In this document: in pieces, positions 46,605-57,854 of the stretch
How positions within the stretch are numbered: position 1 is the stretch's first letter
Layout of the letters: the number at the start of each line of letters is the position of its first letter
NCBI GenBank assembly: GCA_032622095.1
Contig: CP136069.1
Coordinates: 206,328,750 to 206,392,749 of the forward strand
DNA length: 64,000 nucleotides
Reading direction: 5' to 3'
From: Siphonodentalium dalli
Taxonomy: Eukaryota; Mollusca; Scaphopoda; Gadilida; Siphonodentaliidae
Translations under genes and position numbers: made by a program
The notes under the pieces: model-generated
Told to the model about the DNA's origin: nothing
Databases searched by the model: none
The model's input: only the letters and a program-made list of their open reading frames with translations

Positions 46605-46785
46605 ATCCATCATGACCTGGGGCGTGGGATGGAACAATCTCACCCTCGGGGCCAGATATTTGGTCCGGACACTCGGCCTCTGGGCCAGATATTTGGTCCG
46701 AACACTCGGCAAGCCTCGTGTCCGGCCCAAATATCTGGCCCCGAGGGTGAGATTTGTCAATCCCACACCCCAGGTTATAATGGAT
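46605..46785. repeat. 180-bp GC-rich hairpin
   Basis: The arm ACCTGGGGCGTGGGATGGAA, then CTCACCCTCGGGGCCAGATA, pairs with TATCTGGCCCCGAGGGTGAG followed by TCCCACACCCCAGGTTATAA. Inside, GGGCCAGATATTTGGTCCG is tandemly repeated. The overlapping frames on both strands reflect the palindrome. Confidence 0.9.
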
Positions 46786-47271
46786 AATATTAATCTCAAC
46801 CGGAGACTTCGTCTCAGGTGAGCTAAAACGTTTTAACTGTGAGATCAAATGTGGGACCAATTAATAATGTAATGAAATAATCTGATTGTTTCCATGATTA
46901 CCATTTAATGCACTGATCTTACATATAGGGCACAACATAATTTAACGTTCAGTTAGTATACGTTCATAGGACGCCATTCTGACATTGGATTTAGTTTAGT
47001 GGTATACAATTTTATTCCACACCCATTGAAGTAGGGCATATGTATTCAACGGAATCCCAGCCATTGAATACATATTAGTGTATACCTCTAGTGGAATACA
47101 AGCCGGAACTATTCTTGTTGACGTTGACGCAAAGAAAGATGACGTACATTACGTCAATCCGGTGATCCCCCATAATTACTGGTTATTTGTCAGACTTAAA
47201 TCACAATAAAGGTAGCTATAGTAACAATGAAGGTGGCATTCATGGATTGAACTTATCTGACTGAACGGTGT
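46786..47271. other. No gene seen
   Basis: Includes a weak inverted pair with GTGGTATACAATTTTATTCC and ATACCTCTAGTGGAATACA near 47000-47100. Confidence 0.4.
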
Positions 47272-47452
47272 AGAATAAATACAGAACACAACTTACATCA
47301 TAATCGAGAATCTTTTATCGAACTCGTTGCGGACGACGCAAAGTTATATTTCGCTCGAGCTACGCTCTCGCGAAATATATCCTTGCGCCATCCGCAACTC
47401 ATTCGATAAAAGATTCTCGATTAAGTTGAGCGTTGTGTTCTGTCTATGTATT
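47272..47452. repeat. 180-bp hairpin with GAGC/GCTC apex
   Basis: AATCGAGAATCTTTTATCGA pairs with TCGATAAAAGATTCTCGATT, and TATATTTCGCTCGAGC pairs with the CTCTCGCGAAATATA side. The centre is near 47362. The outer word ATACAGAACACAAC is similar to that of the hairpin at 59245 (ATACACAGAACGACAC). Confidence 0.85.
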
Positions 47453-48590
47453 CAATTCCGGTTGGGATGTTGAGAGTTTTATCCATTTCCTGTCGCTTTA
47501 TTTTCATCATTAATGGTATGTGTTGCGTTGATATACTATACATGTGTGCTATTGACTCATCTGTTACTCACTCTTTGTGTATTTGTATATAAGTTAATCA
47601 TGTCATTAATTTCTCCAAATATGTGTTATTATGGCTTGGCTAATTCGGTTGTTCTACATGTATACACAGTGATACCAATCAGAGGCACAGGCACTTGTTT
47701 CAAGTGTCTGAGTTTCAGAAATAGTAAAAGAAAATTAATTCCCGAAGTAAATTTTAGCAACTCGATGTAATTTATATTCAAAGTTACTAATACTTTTGGA
47801 GACATGATGCTTTCAAGTTTGGAATTATATGGAATTTAATTTTTCACTATGGCTCAATGTTCCAGATGTTTAAAAAATCAAGTCAGCATTTGAAATTAAT
47901 AATTGAATGAACTCTTTGGAATGCTAACACTATACTGGAATGGGGTAGAAATAATATATTTATGATTTGAGTTCGTGAAATTGTATTCGCACGTTTTTAC
48001 AAAACAGAACCTATTATGTTATTGGTATGTCCGTCCATCTGTTCTTCTGGTTGTCCATCCATCTGTTTGCTGTTTTCGTGTTCAGATGATAACTATAGTA
48101 AGTCTTTTTCGAGCTACCAACCACCATGGATGTACTTACAGAGGCTGTCACTTTCGATCGCTTGCAACTCATAACAAGATCGTTCATCAATCATCCCGCT
48201 GTTCAATCACATTTAGAATAAATGGGTGTCGGACATAATACGTCGACATAATTATTTATATATGTGTGTGTCAGTTTATAAATGAGACAAGGGAGTAACT
48301 GATACCTGAATCTGACAAAGCCATTGTTGGTGCAGGTAGTGAGTATACGACACTCTCTGCTGATATTGATGATAATACAGTAAATACTACTAGTATGTAC
48401 AGTACCCCAGAACAAAGTTGACCCCACCCAAGAAATAATATTTCAGAGTTATGGAGGCACGGACGCATATAAGTGTTCATTGATTCACAATTATGTGCTC
48501 AATTCAGTGAGCTTAAACAAATTCTCATGTCTTTATCGATATGGTCATGTATGGCAGATAGAGATGTCCCTCAACTCAAATAAAGCTCGC
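47453..48590. other. No supported gene
   Basis: A GAACAAAGTTGACCCCACCC segment at 48410-48430 is related to 23940-23965. Otherwise chance frames. Confidence 0.4.
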
Positions 48591-48599
48591 AACATTTCG

Positions 48600-48705
48600 C
48601 CAATGTCGGGGTTAGAACCCATGATAACCATCTAGCCCAGACTGAGATGATCTTATCCACGACCTAACCACATCAGCTATGCGATTAGGTCGTGGATACC
48701 CATGT
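48600..48705 (-). repeat. tRNA-derived SINE-like relic
   Basis: On the minus strand ATAGCTGATGTGGTTAGG resembles an A box, and ATGGGTTCTAACCCCGA resembles a B box and T arm. GACCTAATCGC and GGTTAGGTCGTGG flank or overlap the A box as a local inverted repeat. The anticodon arm is unclear, so a SINE head or pseudogene is more likely than an active tRNA. Confidence 0.4.
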
Positions 48706-49249
48706 AGGAATCCCATGTAGGTCAATGTCCTGCCAATGGCCCATTATTATACGTCACTGAAAATGAGTCAAATTCACTCCGACCATTAGACGAAGTCTTC
48801 TGGGTTCACAGCAGCTTGGAATATCTGTTAGGTTGATCGTTGATTCTGACTGAGTCCCGCTAATCTTCAAGAACATGTTATACACCCAGCATCGTGGGGG
48901 GGGGGGTTATCATTCTTGTACGTATGTATTCGGATTAAATCCGAATAATTGGTCAACGGACGCTTTGCATGCATATATCAGATGTCCATTGAATGTCAAA
49001 GCAACGACATTTAAAAGTAAAAAAAACTTTTGTTTTCCAGCGAATTTTGATTTGTCGCGCCATTAAAACATGTATGTGAAACAGTTTATTAAGTTATCGT
49101 ATCATCACTTTATCTTTTTCTATCACAATAAATGATATATCATTTCGAAGACACATTAATCGCTGACATATCAGATGATTATAATCACATGCAGGAGTTT
49201 GCGTGAATACCCGGGCTCCACGTGTAAATGTATAATACGTTTTTTCAAT
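48706..49249. other. No gene seen
   Basis: A guanine run lies at about 48896-48906. No supported gene. Confidence 0.4.
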
Positions 49250-49315
49250 TAAAGTCTGTTATAGAAGAGTATCAGGACGGGGCTCGTTCTAAAACAAAAT
49301 CAAACCCAACCGACC
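49250..49315 (+). repeat. Dispersed repeat copy, TATAGAAGAGTA family
   Basis: Third copy of the sequence at 1281-1345, directly upstream of the 17-bp minisatellite. Confidence 0.75.
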
Positions 49316-49356
49316 TATCAAGCTGGCGTGGACCGAGAAGACGTTGTAAATCCGGT

Positions 49357-51134
49357 CATTTGATTAGATTCACCATTTGATTAGACTCACCATTTGATTA
49401 TACTCACTATTTGATTATACTCACCATTTGATTACACTCACCATTTGATTATACTAACATTTTGATTATACGTACCATTTTAATCATACTAACTATTTGA
49501 TAATACTCACCATTTGATTATACTCACCAATTGATTAGACTCACCATTTGATTATACTAAACATTTGATTATACTCACCGTTTGATTATAATCACCATTT
49601 GATTATACTAATCATTTGGTTATACTCACCGTATGATTATACTCACCATTTGATTATATTCACCATTTGATTATACTAACCATTTGATCATACTAATCAT
49701 TTGATTATTCTAATCATTTGAGTATACTAACAATTTGATTATATTCACCATTTGATTATACAAACCATTTGATTATATTAGCCATTTGATTATACTAACC
49801 ATTTGATTATACTAATTATTTAATTATATTAACCATTTGATTATACTCACCGTTTGATTATACTAATCATTTGATAATACTAACCGTTTGATTATACTCA
49901 CCAGTTGGTTATACTAACCATTTGATCATATTAACCATTTGATTATACCCACCGTTTGATTATACTAATCATTTGATTATACTAACCATTTGATTATACT
50001 AACCGTTTGATTATACTAATCATTTGATTATACTAACAGTTTGATTATACTCACCATTTGAGTATAATAACAATTTGATTATACTAATCATTTGATTATA
50101 CTAACAATTTGATTATACTCACCATTTGATTATATTCACCATTTTGATTATACTAACCATTTAATTATACTAACAATTTGATTAAATTCACATTTTGGTT
50201 ATACTAACCATTTGATTATACTCACCATTTGATTATACTCACCTTTTGATTATACTCATATTTAGATTATACTAACCATTTGAGTATACTAACTATTTGA
50301 TTATATTAACCATTTGAATATACTAACCATTTGATTATACTAACCATTTGATTAGACTATCAATTTGATTATAATTACCTTTTGATTATACTCACCATTT
50401 GATATACTAACCATTTGATTATACTAACCATTTGATTATACTAACCATTTGGTTATACTCAACATTGGATTATACTAACCATTTGATTATACAAACCATT
50501 TGATTTTACTAACCATTTGAGTATACTAACCATTTGATTATACTAACAATTTGATTATACTCACCATTTGATTATACTAACCATTTGGTTAAATTCACCT
50601 TTTGATTATACTAACAATTTGATTATACTCTCCATTTGATTATACTAACCATTTGGTTAAATTCACATTTTGATTATACTAACAATTTGATTATAATCAC
50701 CATTTGATTAGACTAACCATTTGAATATACTCACCTTTTCGATTATACTAACCATTTGATTATACTAACTATTTGATTATACTAACCATTTGAATATACT
50801 AACCATTTGATTATACTAATCATTTGATTATACTAACCATTTGATTATAATCACCTTTTGGTTATACCAACCATTTGATTATACTAACCATTTGATTATA
50901 ATCACCTTTTGATTATACTAACCATTTGATTATACTAACCTTTTGATTATACTCACCTTTTGATTATACTAACCATTTGATTATACTCACCTTTTGATTA
51001 TACTAACCATTTGATTATACTAACCATTTTATTATACTCACCTTTTGAGTATACAAACCATTTGATTATACTCACCTTTTGATTATACTCACCATTTGAT
51101 TACACCAACTATCTGAGTATACTCGCCATTTGAA
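49357..51134 (+). repeat. 17-bp minisatellite, roughly 104 copies
   Basis: The unit is ACCATTTGATTATACTA, with common variants CACC/AACC, CATTTG/GTTTG/CTTTTG and TATACT/TAGACT. It holds a 17-bp period for about 1.78 kb with a few single-base slips. Variants are intermixed, with local blocks of AACC-type and CACC-type units towards the right end. AT-rich, and it encodes nothing. Abrupt borders. Confidence 0.97.
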
Positions 51135-52701
51135 AACTGATATCTGTCATTATATCTGAAATACTCTCACAACATAAATATGCATTGCACATCATACACG
51201 TCTTCCACTGGTTGGTATAACTTCTAAATTTACTACTTTTAACTAACCAGACTAGTGTGGTAGTGGGTGTTTGGTGTTTGGTGGGTATTAGCTGTCCGGG
51301 ATCTGAATATAAGAATATGAAGTCAGACACGGTTTCCAGACGTTTGAGAAGCGTATATTTTATCGAAAGAACAAATAACCAGCAAAGCAATAATACATCT
51401 TGAGCAACAATGACACAATACATATTTAGAATAAATTAAATTAATGTCGTATTACATTTGTCATTCTAAATCATAAAAAGGTAAAGGCTATAGAGCCCTA
51501 AATTCTTACATCTATCTTTATGATATGTAAGTATTTGGAAAGCAAAATACTGTGATAGCTTTCAGATATAACTTATTAAAGAGTTTCCTTTACTAAGCGG
51601 ATTTATTATTTCTTAATCATTTTATATTATAACTAAATCTAACCCCTGTTTTCCATAACTACTGATATAAATTTAAACAAGACACACACTGTTATATTTC
51701 GGAGCACAAAGAGCGCATGCGTGTGGGCAATGGAAATATGACCGAGATTATTGTTAACAACTTAACTCAAGTTCGCCGCAAATTAAACCAAAGTTTAATC
51801 GAGAATAAACATATGTACAATTTCGGAGTTTCTCAAGACCGTGGCTTATTTTTGTTCTGATTTATGTTTGAAATAATATATTAATATTAACACATAATGG
51901 ATCATAATGTAGGACTACAACATGAGATTATTAACAGCATATAATAAGGCTAAACGTAAAGAAATTATATGTACGTCATGCCACCCATTGGTCTAATTGG
52001 TTATTAAGCAACACAGTTGTGCATAAGTAAGCCGATGTACATGACCATTATAATAAGTTATAAAAACACAAATCATAAACCTATTGATTTACTCAAATAG
52101 TTAAATATATAATAGTGTTATTTAAATTTTTTCCAACTTCTAAGAACATCTCACTTTTTCTTTCCTTTTAATATGATTTCTAATGGAACCGAATTTGGAT
52201 GGTGGTATTGCCGCAGAACTAAGCGCCAAAGCGCGCGCTCAGCGGCGATATTACGGAGAACGTTACCGTAAACGTTACCGACTAGTTAGCACATTTAAAG
52301 CGGCCATTTAAAGTTAAAACGATATCAACACCACATTCTTACTGCAGTTTTAAATGTGATGCAACCGAACCCATCCCGCTAATAACGCGGTTAACCGTAT
52401 TAGAAATGTACTATATACCGCGGTTATAGAGTAATTTCTGTTGAGCTAACTGTTAAGATTTTTCTAAGTTATCAATGGGTTGAATGAATGATTTAATCAA
52501 TAAACATATAGCCATGCACGTTAAGTTAACGTTTTCTAATATGACTATGCATGATGCACATGGATACCCTTATACACAGAACACATTAATACACATACAT
52601 ATACATTATAGTAATATGTTGCATGGATGAGTAATTACTAGATTATACAATTCATGATGTGATCATGACGAGTCACTCATATCAGTCGTACCACTTTTCC
52701 C
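51135..52701. other. No supported gene
   Basis: AT-rich; a small GC-richer patch at 52210-52290 contains AGCGCGCGCTCAGCGGCG and two ACGTTACCG words. Nothing coding recognised. Confidence 0.4.
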
Positions 52702-52855
52702 CGAATGTCATCCCACAATACACTGTGTCTAAGAAAGTGGTTTAATTTAGCTTCGAATGTCATCCCACAATACACTGTGTCTAAGAGGTGGTTTAATTTA
52801 GCTTCGAATGTCATCCCACAATACACTGTGTCTAAGAGGTGGTTTAATTTAGCTT
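52702..52855 (+). repeat. 51-bp tandem repeat, three copies
   Basis: The unit starts CGAATGTCATCCCACAATAC and ends TTTAATTTAGCTT. Copies start at 52702, 52753 and 52804 and are almost identical. Confidence 0.95.
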
Positions 52856-53891
52856 GGAAAGCCCGTGCTGATCTCAGATGATTCCTATATAGAAACAGGG
52901 ATGACAGGATGACATACCGGTGTAAGGGCAGACAGATACACGATGAGATCTAGAAAACCAGAATTAATTTCAAGGTTTTGACTGAATAAGCCAAATTAAA
53001 ACATGGCTATGACGTCACTCCTTTGTTCGTCGAATCCATCTTATATGATACAGGGTGGTTATTGTCGAGCTCGTACATTATTTTACAAACAACGATCCAT
53101 TATTTTAATAACGGACGCTCAGTATCCAATTTAATGAACGGTTATATGACTGTGGGCTATTTCATTTTATATGACATCCATGTATGATACCATAATGTAT
53201 GCACGGAGATGTCTATATACAACTGTTTTCAAGTATAATATCGTTCATATTGATTGCTAGAACATGACAGACATGGATAGACCTATATATATATATAGAG
53301 CCTCGTCACTCGGGTTAGTGAAAGCTGTGGGGGGGTATAATTTCAAATTCCAGGCACGTCGTTTCACGAATAGGCGTTGAATTTAACTGTTAAAATTTCT
53401 CGAATCTAATTACGTTCCCGGTAGCATGTTGTAGCGCCCAAAAAACCAAAACTAATATAGTAAGTTATATGTAATCCTTCGATCTTCAGTATTACCCGCG
53501 ATCTCAAACTACAAGATCGCCAAATCTCCGATTATGAATACCGCGCTCGCACCAGTCTGCCATTCAATGTATGATTCTCCGCAATATTAGAAATAATTAT
53601 GCCGCATAAATAGTTGAATACAAATTCCGAAATGTGAGGGCAAAACTCCCGATGATATTCGTAAATCTATCGCAGAAGTAGCTCATTGTCGGTGCGTCGT
53701 GTTTATTCAACGGTCGGGAAGGCAATGGGGTACTGCCTGTCCATTAAGTTGGCAATGGGTCAAGATGCCAATGAGCGAGTGGATAAGGCCGAACACATGG
53801 TACAACTCGGGTGTCTTGACCCAATTTCGGGTTAATCCATTTTGATAAGAGGTGGCGCATCAAACAAATGGACTCGGCCATGTTTTAAGTT
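52856..53891. other. No gene seen
   Basis: Mixed-composition DNA without domains or clear repeats. Confidence 0.4.
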
Positions 53892-53996
53892 AGATAATAG
53901 CTGAAAACTGTACATTATTTCAGCGAATGGAACGATCTCGGCCTACGTCCTCGATCGATCCATTCCCTGAATAATGTACAGTTTTCAGCCATAATC
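53892..53996. repeat. 105-bp hairpin with CTCGGCCTACG apex
   Basis: GCTGAAAACTGTACATTATT pairs with AATAATGTACAGTTTTCAGC, and CGAATGGAACGATC pairs with GATCGATCCATTC. The loop contains TCGGCCTACGTCCTCG, similar to the loop at 60617-60635. Confidence 0.85.
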
Positions 53997-54117
53997 CTAT
54001 ATATACGTAATCACCTACGTGTACGGATACCAGTAGTGACTTGGAATGCACAATAACAACCTAAGGCTTATTTCAGTCATGGACCAAATGAGATACTGTA
54101 TTCCATTTTATTTACAT

Positions 54118-54215
54118 TAACCCCTTCATGGTGGGAGCCGCGCTGCCGCAGCATTAAATCTCACATGGGAGTGCATTATCTTATATTATTTCAGATAATG
54201 TATTGGCACATGGTT
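54118..54215 (+). repeat. TTAACCCCTT-start sequence related to 43589
   Basis: TTAACCCCTTCATGGTGGGA is followed by GTGCATTATCTTATATTATT and AGATAATGTATTGGCACA. The last part parallels the hairpin and GCATTGGCAC ending at 43714-43785. Confidence 0.4.
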
Positions 54216-54438
54216 TTCGCAAAATTCCAGGAAGCTTCGTCATTAAAGGTTAAATTTGATTTTGTATTTTGTTTTGCGGTGTACACAAGTTTTATCTATT
54301 ACGAAATTTATCATTTCTACCACAACTTGAATTTTCATTTAATATTGAAATATCAAACCGAAACCTCATCGCGTAGAGTGTCTCATGTAATATCAGTTTC
54401 AAAGAGCATTGTAAAAATATATATACAAATATATAGAG

Positions 54439-54575
54439 GATCTACAACGAGTCTCCAGTTTGTAGCGGATTTACAAAACGAGTCCAGTAAAGTAGGTCTG
54501 GACCGAGCCTTTGACCTAATTTAATGGACGAGTTTTGTAATTTCCGCTATGAACTGGGGACGAGTTGAAGATTCT
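54439..54575. repeat. Hairpin, about 45-bp arms
   Basis: AACGAGTCTCCAGTTTGTAG, CGGATTTACAAAACGAGTCC pairs with GGACGAGTTTTGTAATTTCC followed by CTATGAACTGGGGACGAGTT. The 119-residue frame at 54165-54524 overlaps it and is not considered real. Confidence 0.8.
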
Positions 54576-55083
54576 ATTTGTCCAAACATCGACAAAACAT
54601 ACTTAAATCTACAAATTGGACGCGAAACTAACATCGGTTTCTATAAGGCGTGCGATGACGTTTCACGTAACTATTCGTTGTTTTATCCGCGTAAAGAAAT
54701 AGTCCCAGATAAATAAAGACTCTGGTGCATTTAATGGCAATTAGTCACAACGACTAGGCGATGTGTCGTAAAGACTAAGAAATGGCTAGACAAAGCGACT
54801 AATTAGGCTATTATACTACAATTGTGTTAGTCAGAATGACCAGGATTAAGTCTGGGAATGTGAGTATGTAATTTGGCAGAAATTGTGTGCAAATAATTTC
54901 AATACTCAACCAGAATCAGTGACCGAATTGAAAGTAGGACAAATTTTCAATCCAATCTTTACAACACAGATTTCAATACAGGTCTGTTGAGAGATATAAC
55001 AATAGTTTGTGGTATAGGTATGTTTAACTATTTCGGGATATCTGTGGTGTCATGGAATAGGAACCTTTTATCAAATATAGTGT
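54576..55083. other. No gene seen
   Basis: TAGTC/GACTA words recur at 54735-54845 and again at 56560-56665, on both sides of the CRE array. Confidence 0.4.
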
Positions 55084-56457
55084 AACGTTTAATGTGGGAG
55101 TGAATTTATGATACATATGACGTCATTGTATCCTCCAGTTGCATTCGTTTAATGAGGTAGTGAATTTATGATACATATGACGTCATTATATCCTCCCGTT
55201 GCATTCCTTTAATGTGGGAGTGAATTTATTATAAATATGACGTCATTATATCCTCCCGTTGCATTCCTTTAATGTGGGAGTGAATTTATTATACATATGA
55301 CGTCATTATATCCTCCCGTTGCATTCCTTTAATGTGGGAGTGAATTTATTATAAATATGACGTCATTATATCCTCCCGTTGCATTCCTTTAATGTGGGAG
55401 TGAATTTATTATACATATGACGTCATTATATCCTCCCGTCATATTCGTTTAATGAGGGAGTGAATTTATGATACATATGACGTCATTGTATCCTCCCGTC
55501 GCATAAGTTTGATGTGGGAGTGAATTTATGACATATATGACGTCATTATATCCTTCAGTCGCATTCCTTTAATGTGGGAGTGCATTTATGATACACATGA
55601 CGTCATTATATCCTCCCGTCATATTCGTTTAATGAGGGAGTGAATTTATGATACATATGACGTCATTATATCCTCCCGTGGCATAAGTTTGATGTGGGAG
55701 TGAATTTATGACACATATGACGTCATTATATCCTTCAGTCGCATTATTTTAATGTGGTAGTAAATTTATGGCACATATGTCATTATATCCTCCCGTTGCA
55801 TTCCTTTAATGTGGGAGTGAATTTATTATACATATGACGTCACTATATCCTCCCGTCATATTCGTTTAATGAGGGAGTGAATGTATGATACATATGACGT
55901 CATTATATCCTCCTGTCATATAAGTTTGACGTGGGAGTGAATTTTTGACACATATGACGTCATTATATCCTATCGTCGCATTCCTTTAATGTGGGAGTGC
56001 ATTTATGATACACATGACGTCATTATATCCTCCCGTCATATTCGTTTAATGAGGGAGTGAATTTATGATACATATGACGTCATTATATCCTCCTGTCATA
56101 TAAGTTTGATGTGGGAGTGAATTTATGACACATATGACGTCATTATATCCTATCGTCGCACTCCTTTAATGTGGGAGCGCATTTATGATACACATGACGT
56201 CATTATATCCTCCCGTCATATTCGTTTAATGAGGGAGTGAATTTATGATACATATGACTTCATTATATCCTCCCGTCGCATAAGTTTGATGTGGGAGTGA
56301 ATTTATGACACATATGACGTCATTATATCCTTCAGTCGCATTATTTTAATGTGGTGGTAAATTTATGGCACATATGTCATTATATCTCCCCGTCGCATTC
56401 GTTTAATGTGGGAGTGAATTTATGGTACATATGACGTCATTATATCATCCCGCCGAA
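55084..56457 (+). repeat. 60-bp tandem array with TGACGTCA in 20 of 23 units
   Basis: Each unit reads roughly TTTAATGTGGGAGTGAATTT, ATGATACATATGACGTCATT, ATATCCTCCCGTCGCATTCC. Two units (55741 and 56338) lost ACG and one (56218) has GACTTC, so 20 units keep the CRE/ATF palindrome TGACGTCA. Units at 55441-55740 and 55858-56337 show a three-unit, 180-bp higher-order period (TTCGTTTAATGAGG, TAAGTTTGATGTGG and TTCCTTTAATGTGG types). It ends about 220 bp downstream of the Mab-21-like stop codon. Regulatory activity is inferred from the motif only. Confidence 0.95.
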
Positions 56458-56676
56458 TTCGTTTAATTATATATCCACTAGAAATGTGGTGCAATGAATA
56501 TTTAGTAATGAATATTAAGGTTAAGTTAAGGCAGTGTTGCAAATAGAGTTATTATAGGTGTAACTTAGTCACTATGGATAACACCAGAGTTAGTCATAGT
56601 TACTCGCTGATTATGTATGGGTTAGTCAAGGTGGCTCCAAATGCTTTTGACTAACACTAAGTTAGTCATATTAACC
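56458..56676. other. Putative 3' region of the Mab-21-like gene
   Basis: On the minus strand, AAAAAATAAGG just after the stop contains an AATAAG-type polyadenylation variant. TTAGTCA words repeat at 56570-56665, with an inverted pair around GTAACTTAGTCAC and GTTAGTCATAGTTAC. Confidence 0.4.
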
Positions 56677-57854
56677 TTATTTTTTTCTAAATCCTTTCTT
56701 TTTATATATAGTTTTAGCTAACTGGTAACATTCACACATATATTGTCCCAACCTTTTGACGCCAAGAGTGAGTCGAGTAACACGCCTGACGACGACAAGT
56801 CGCGGACCAGCCTGTCCTATCGAATCCCAATCCACATTCCGAGGATCGTCTGCCCATCCAGGATTCACGTCCGCGATGACGTCATCGATCACTACATTCC
56901 TTGTTATTATCGCCGCAATCCGCTCCCGTACCTCGTCAATCTTTGCTCCGTCGATTCCCATCAGGAGGTTTGCGTCGGAAACGAAGAAATGCGGCAGAAT
57001 TCTGATTTTTAGCTTTGCATCAAGAAAACTGAGAACCTGAATCACGAGCTCATCGGCGTGGTATCTTTTCCAGATTTCCGGATCTGCCTCCTCAAAAAAC
57101 CAGAAAGTAGTAGTTCTCACGTGATATGAAGTTAACGTACGGCCGCTTCGGTCAAGAAATATCTTCAGATGTCTTAATCTCAAGTATACCAAGCGTTGCC
57201 ATAGATACATCGCTCTTGACATCGCGACTTCTGCCGCAGAGAACGAGAGGCAAAATTCGTGTTCGCTCGTTCTGTTATTGGGACTCGGCCGGGTGACAAT
57301 ATGGAACTCTCCGGAAACAATAGACGAAATGACGTCGCTAGGCGGCCATTTGCGGTCGCGGTCACGGAATTTAAGAGCGGGTGTAGGTAAACCACTTAAT
57401 TTTAGTTGTGGCACTATATCCATATCTGATTTATCTAATAAAGTAAACGTAGCACGTTCCGAACACATGCCGACTTTAGTCGCGATGTTACCATCCATGG
57501 CTTTTAGCATATCTATTTTCGGAATCCAGTTAACAAATGAGATCAGTAAGGTTTTCAAAAGAACCGCACTAACAATACCTCTCTTGCCATGTTCGTCCAC
57601 ACCGTGTATCGTGAAGTAACATGGAATGTCTTTCCGGTATACCAGGTTCGACTCACTAATGGTCACATGCCTTGGTATAAACATCATATCCACGTCACTC
57701 ACATTCGATATCTGAAACCCGCAGGCGACGCTGCCGACAACTCGCTGATCGATGGGTACAGTCGCGTAGTTATTGATGAAACTAATGACTTTCGCTACGA
57801 CATAACTGTCTTGGTCCGATGAAATTGCCTGCCTCATTCCTGCGTGTCCGTTAT
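56677..57854 (-). CDS. Mab-21/cGAS-like nucleotidyltransferase (cGLR-type), probably last exon
   Basis: The protein belongs to the Mab-21 family, which includes cGAS and cGAS-like receptors that make cyclic-dinucleotide signals in innate immunity, as well as developmental members without shown activity. The frame from the ATG at 57837 has 386 residues. It shows GSVACGF (35-41) as the GS nucleotide-binding turn, SDVD (47-50) with the paired acids D48 and D50, and DMDIVP (138-143) with the likely third acid at D140. The C-terminal helical domain carries FCLSFSAAE (196-203), LTSYHVRTTTFWFFEE (235-250) and LPHFFV.DANLL (281-292). The Cys-rich zinc thumb of vertebrate cGAS is absent. Only 34 residues precede the GS motif, and a splice acceptor (TTTTATTCTAG) lies 17 nt before the ATG in a compatible frame, so an upstream exon is likely; none was located. 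The C-terminus is basic (KKKGFRKK). Ligand and product are unknown. Confidence 0.9.

Noticed and set aside
46560-46860. Frames on both strands over 46560-46860
   Set aside because: Explained by the 180-bp hairpin with an internal duplication.
54165-54524. 119-residue plus-strand frame
   Set aside because: Overlaps a hairpin and a TTAA-start repeat; AT-driven Phe/Ile/Tyr-rich composition; no domain.
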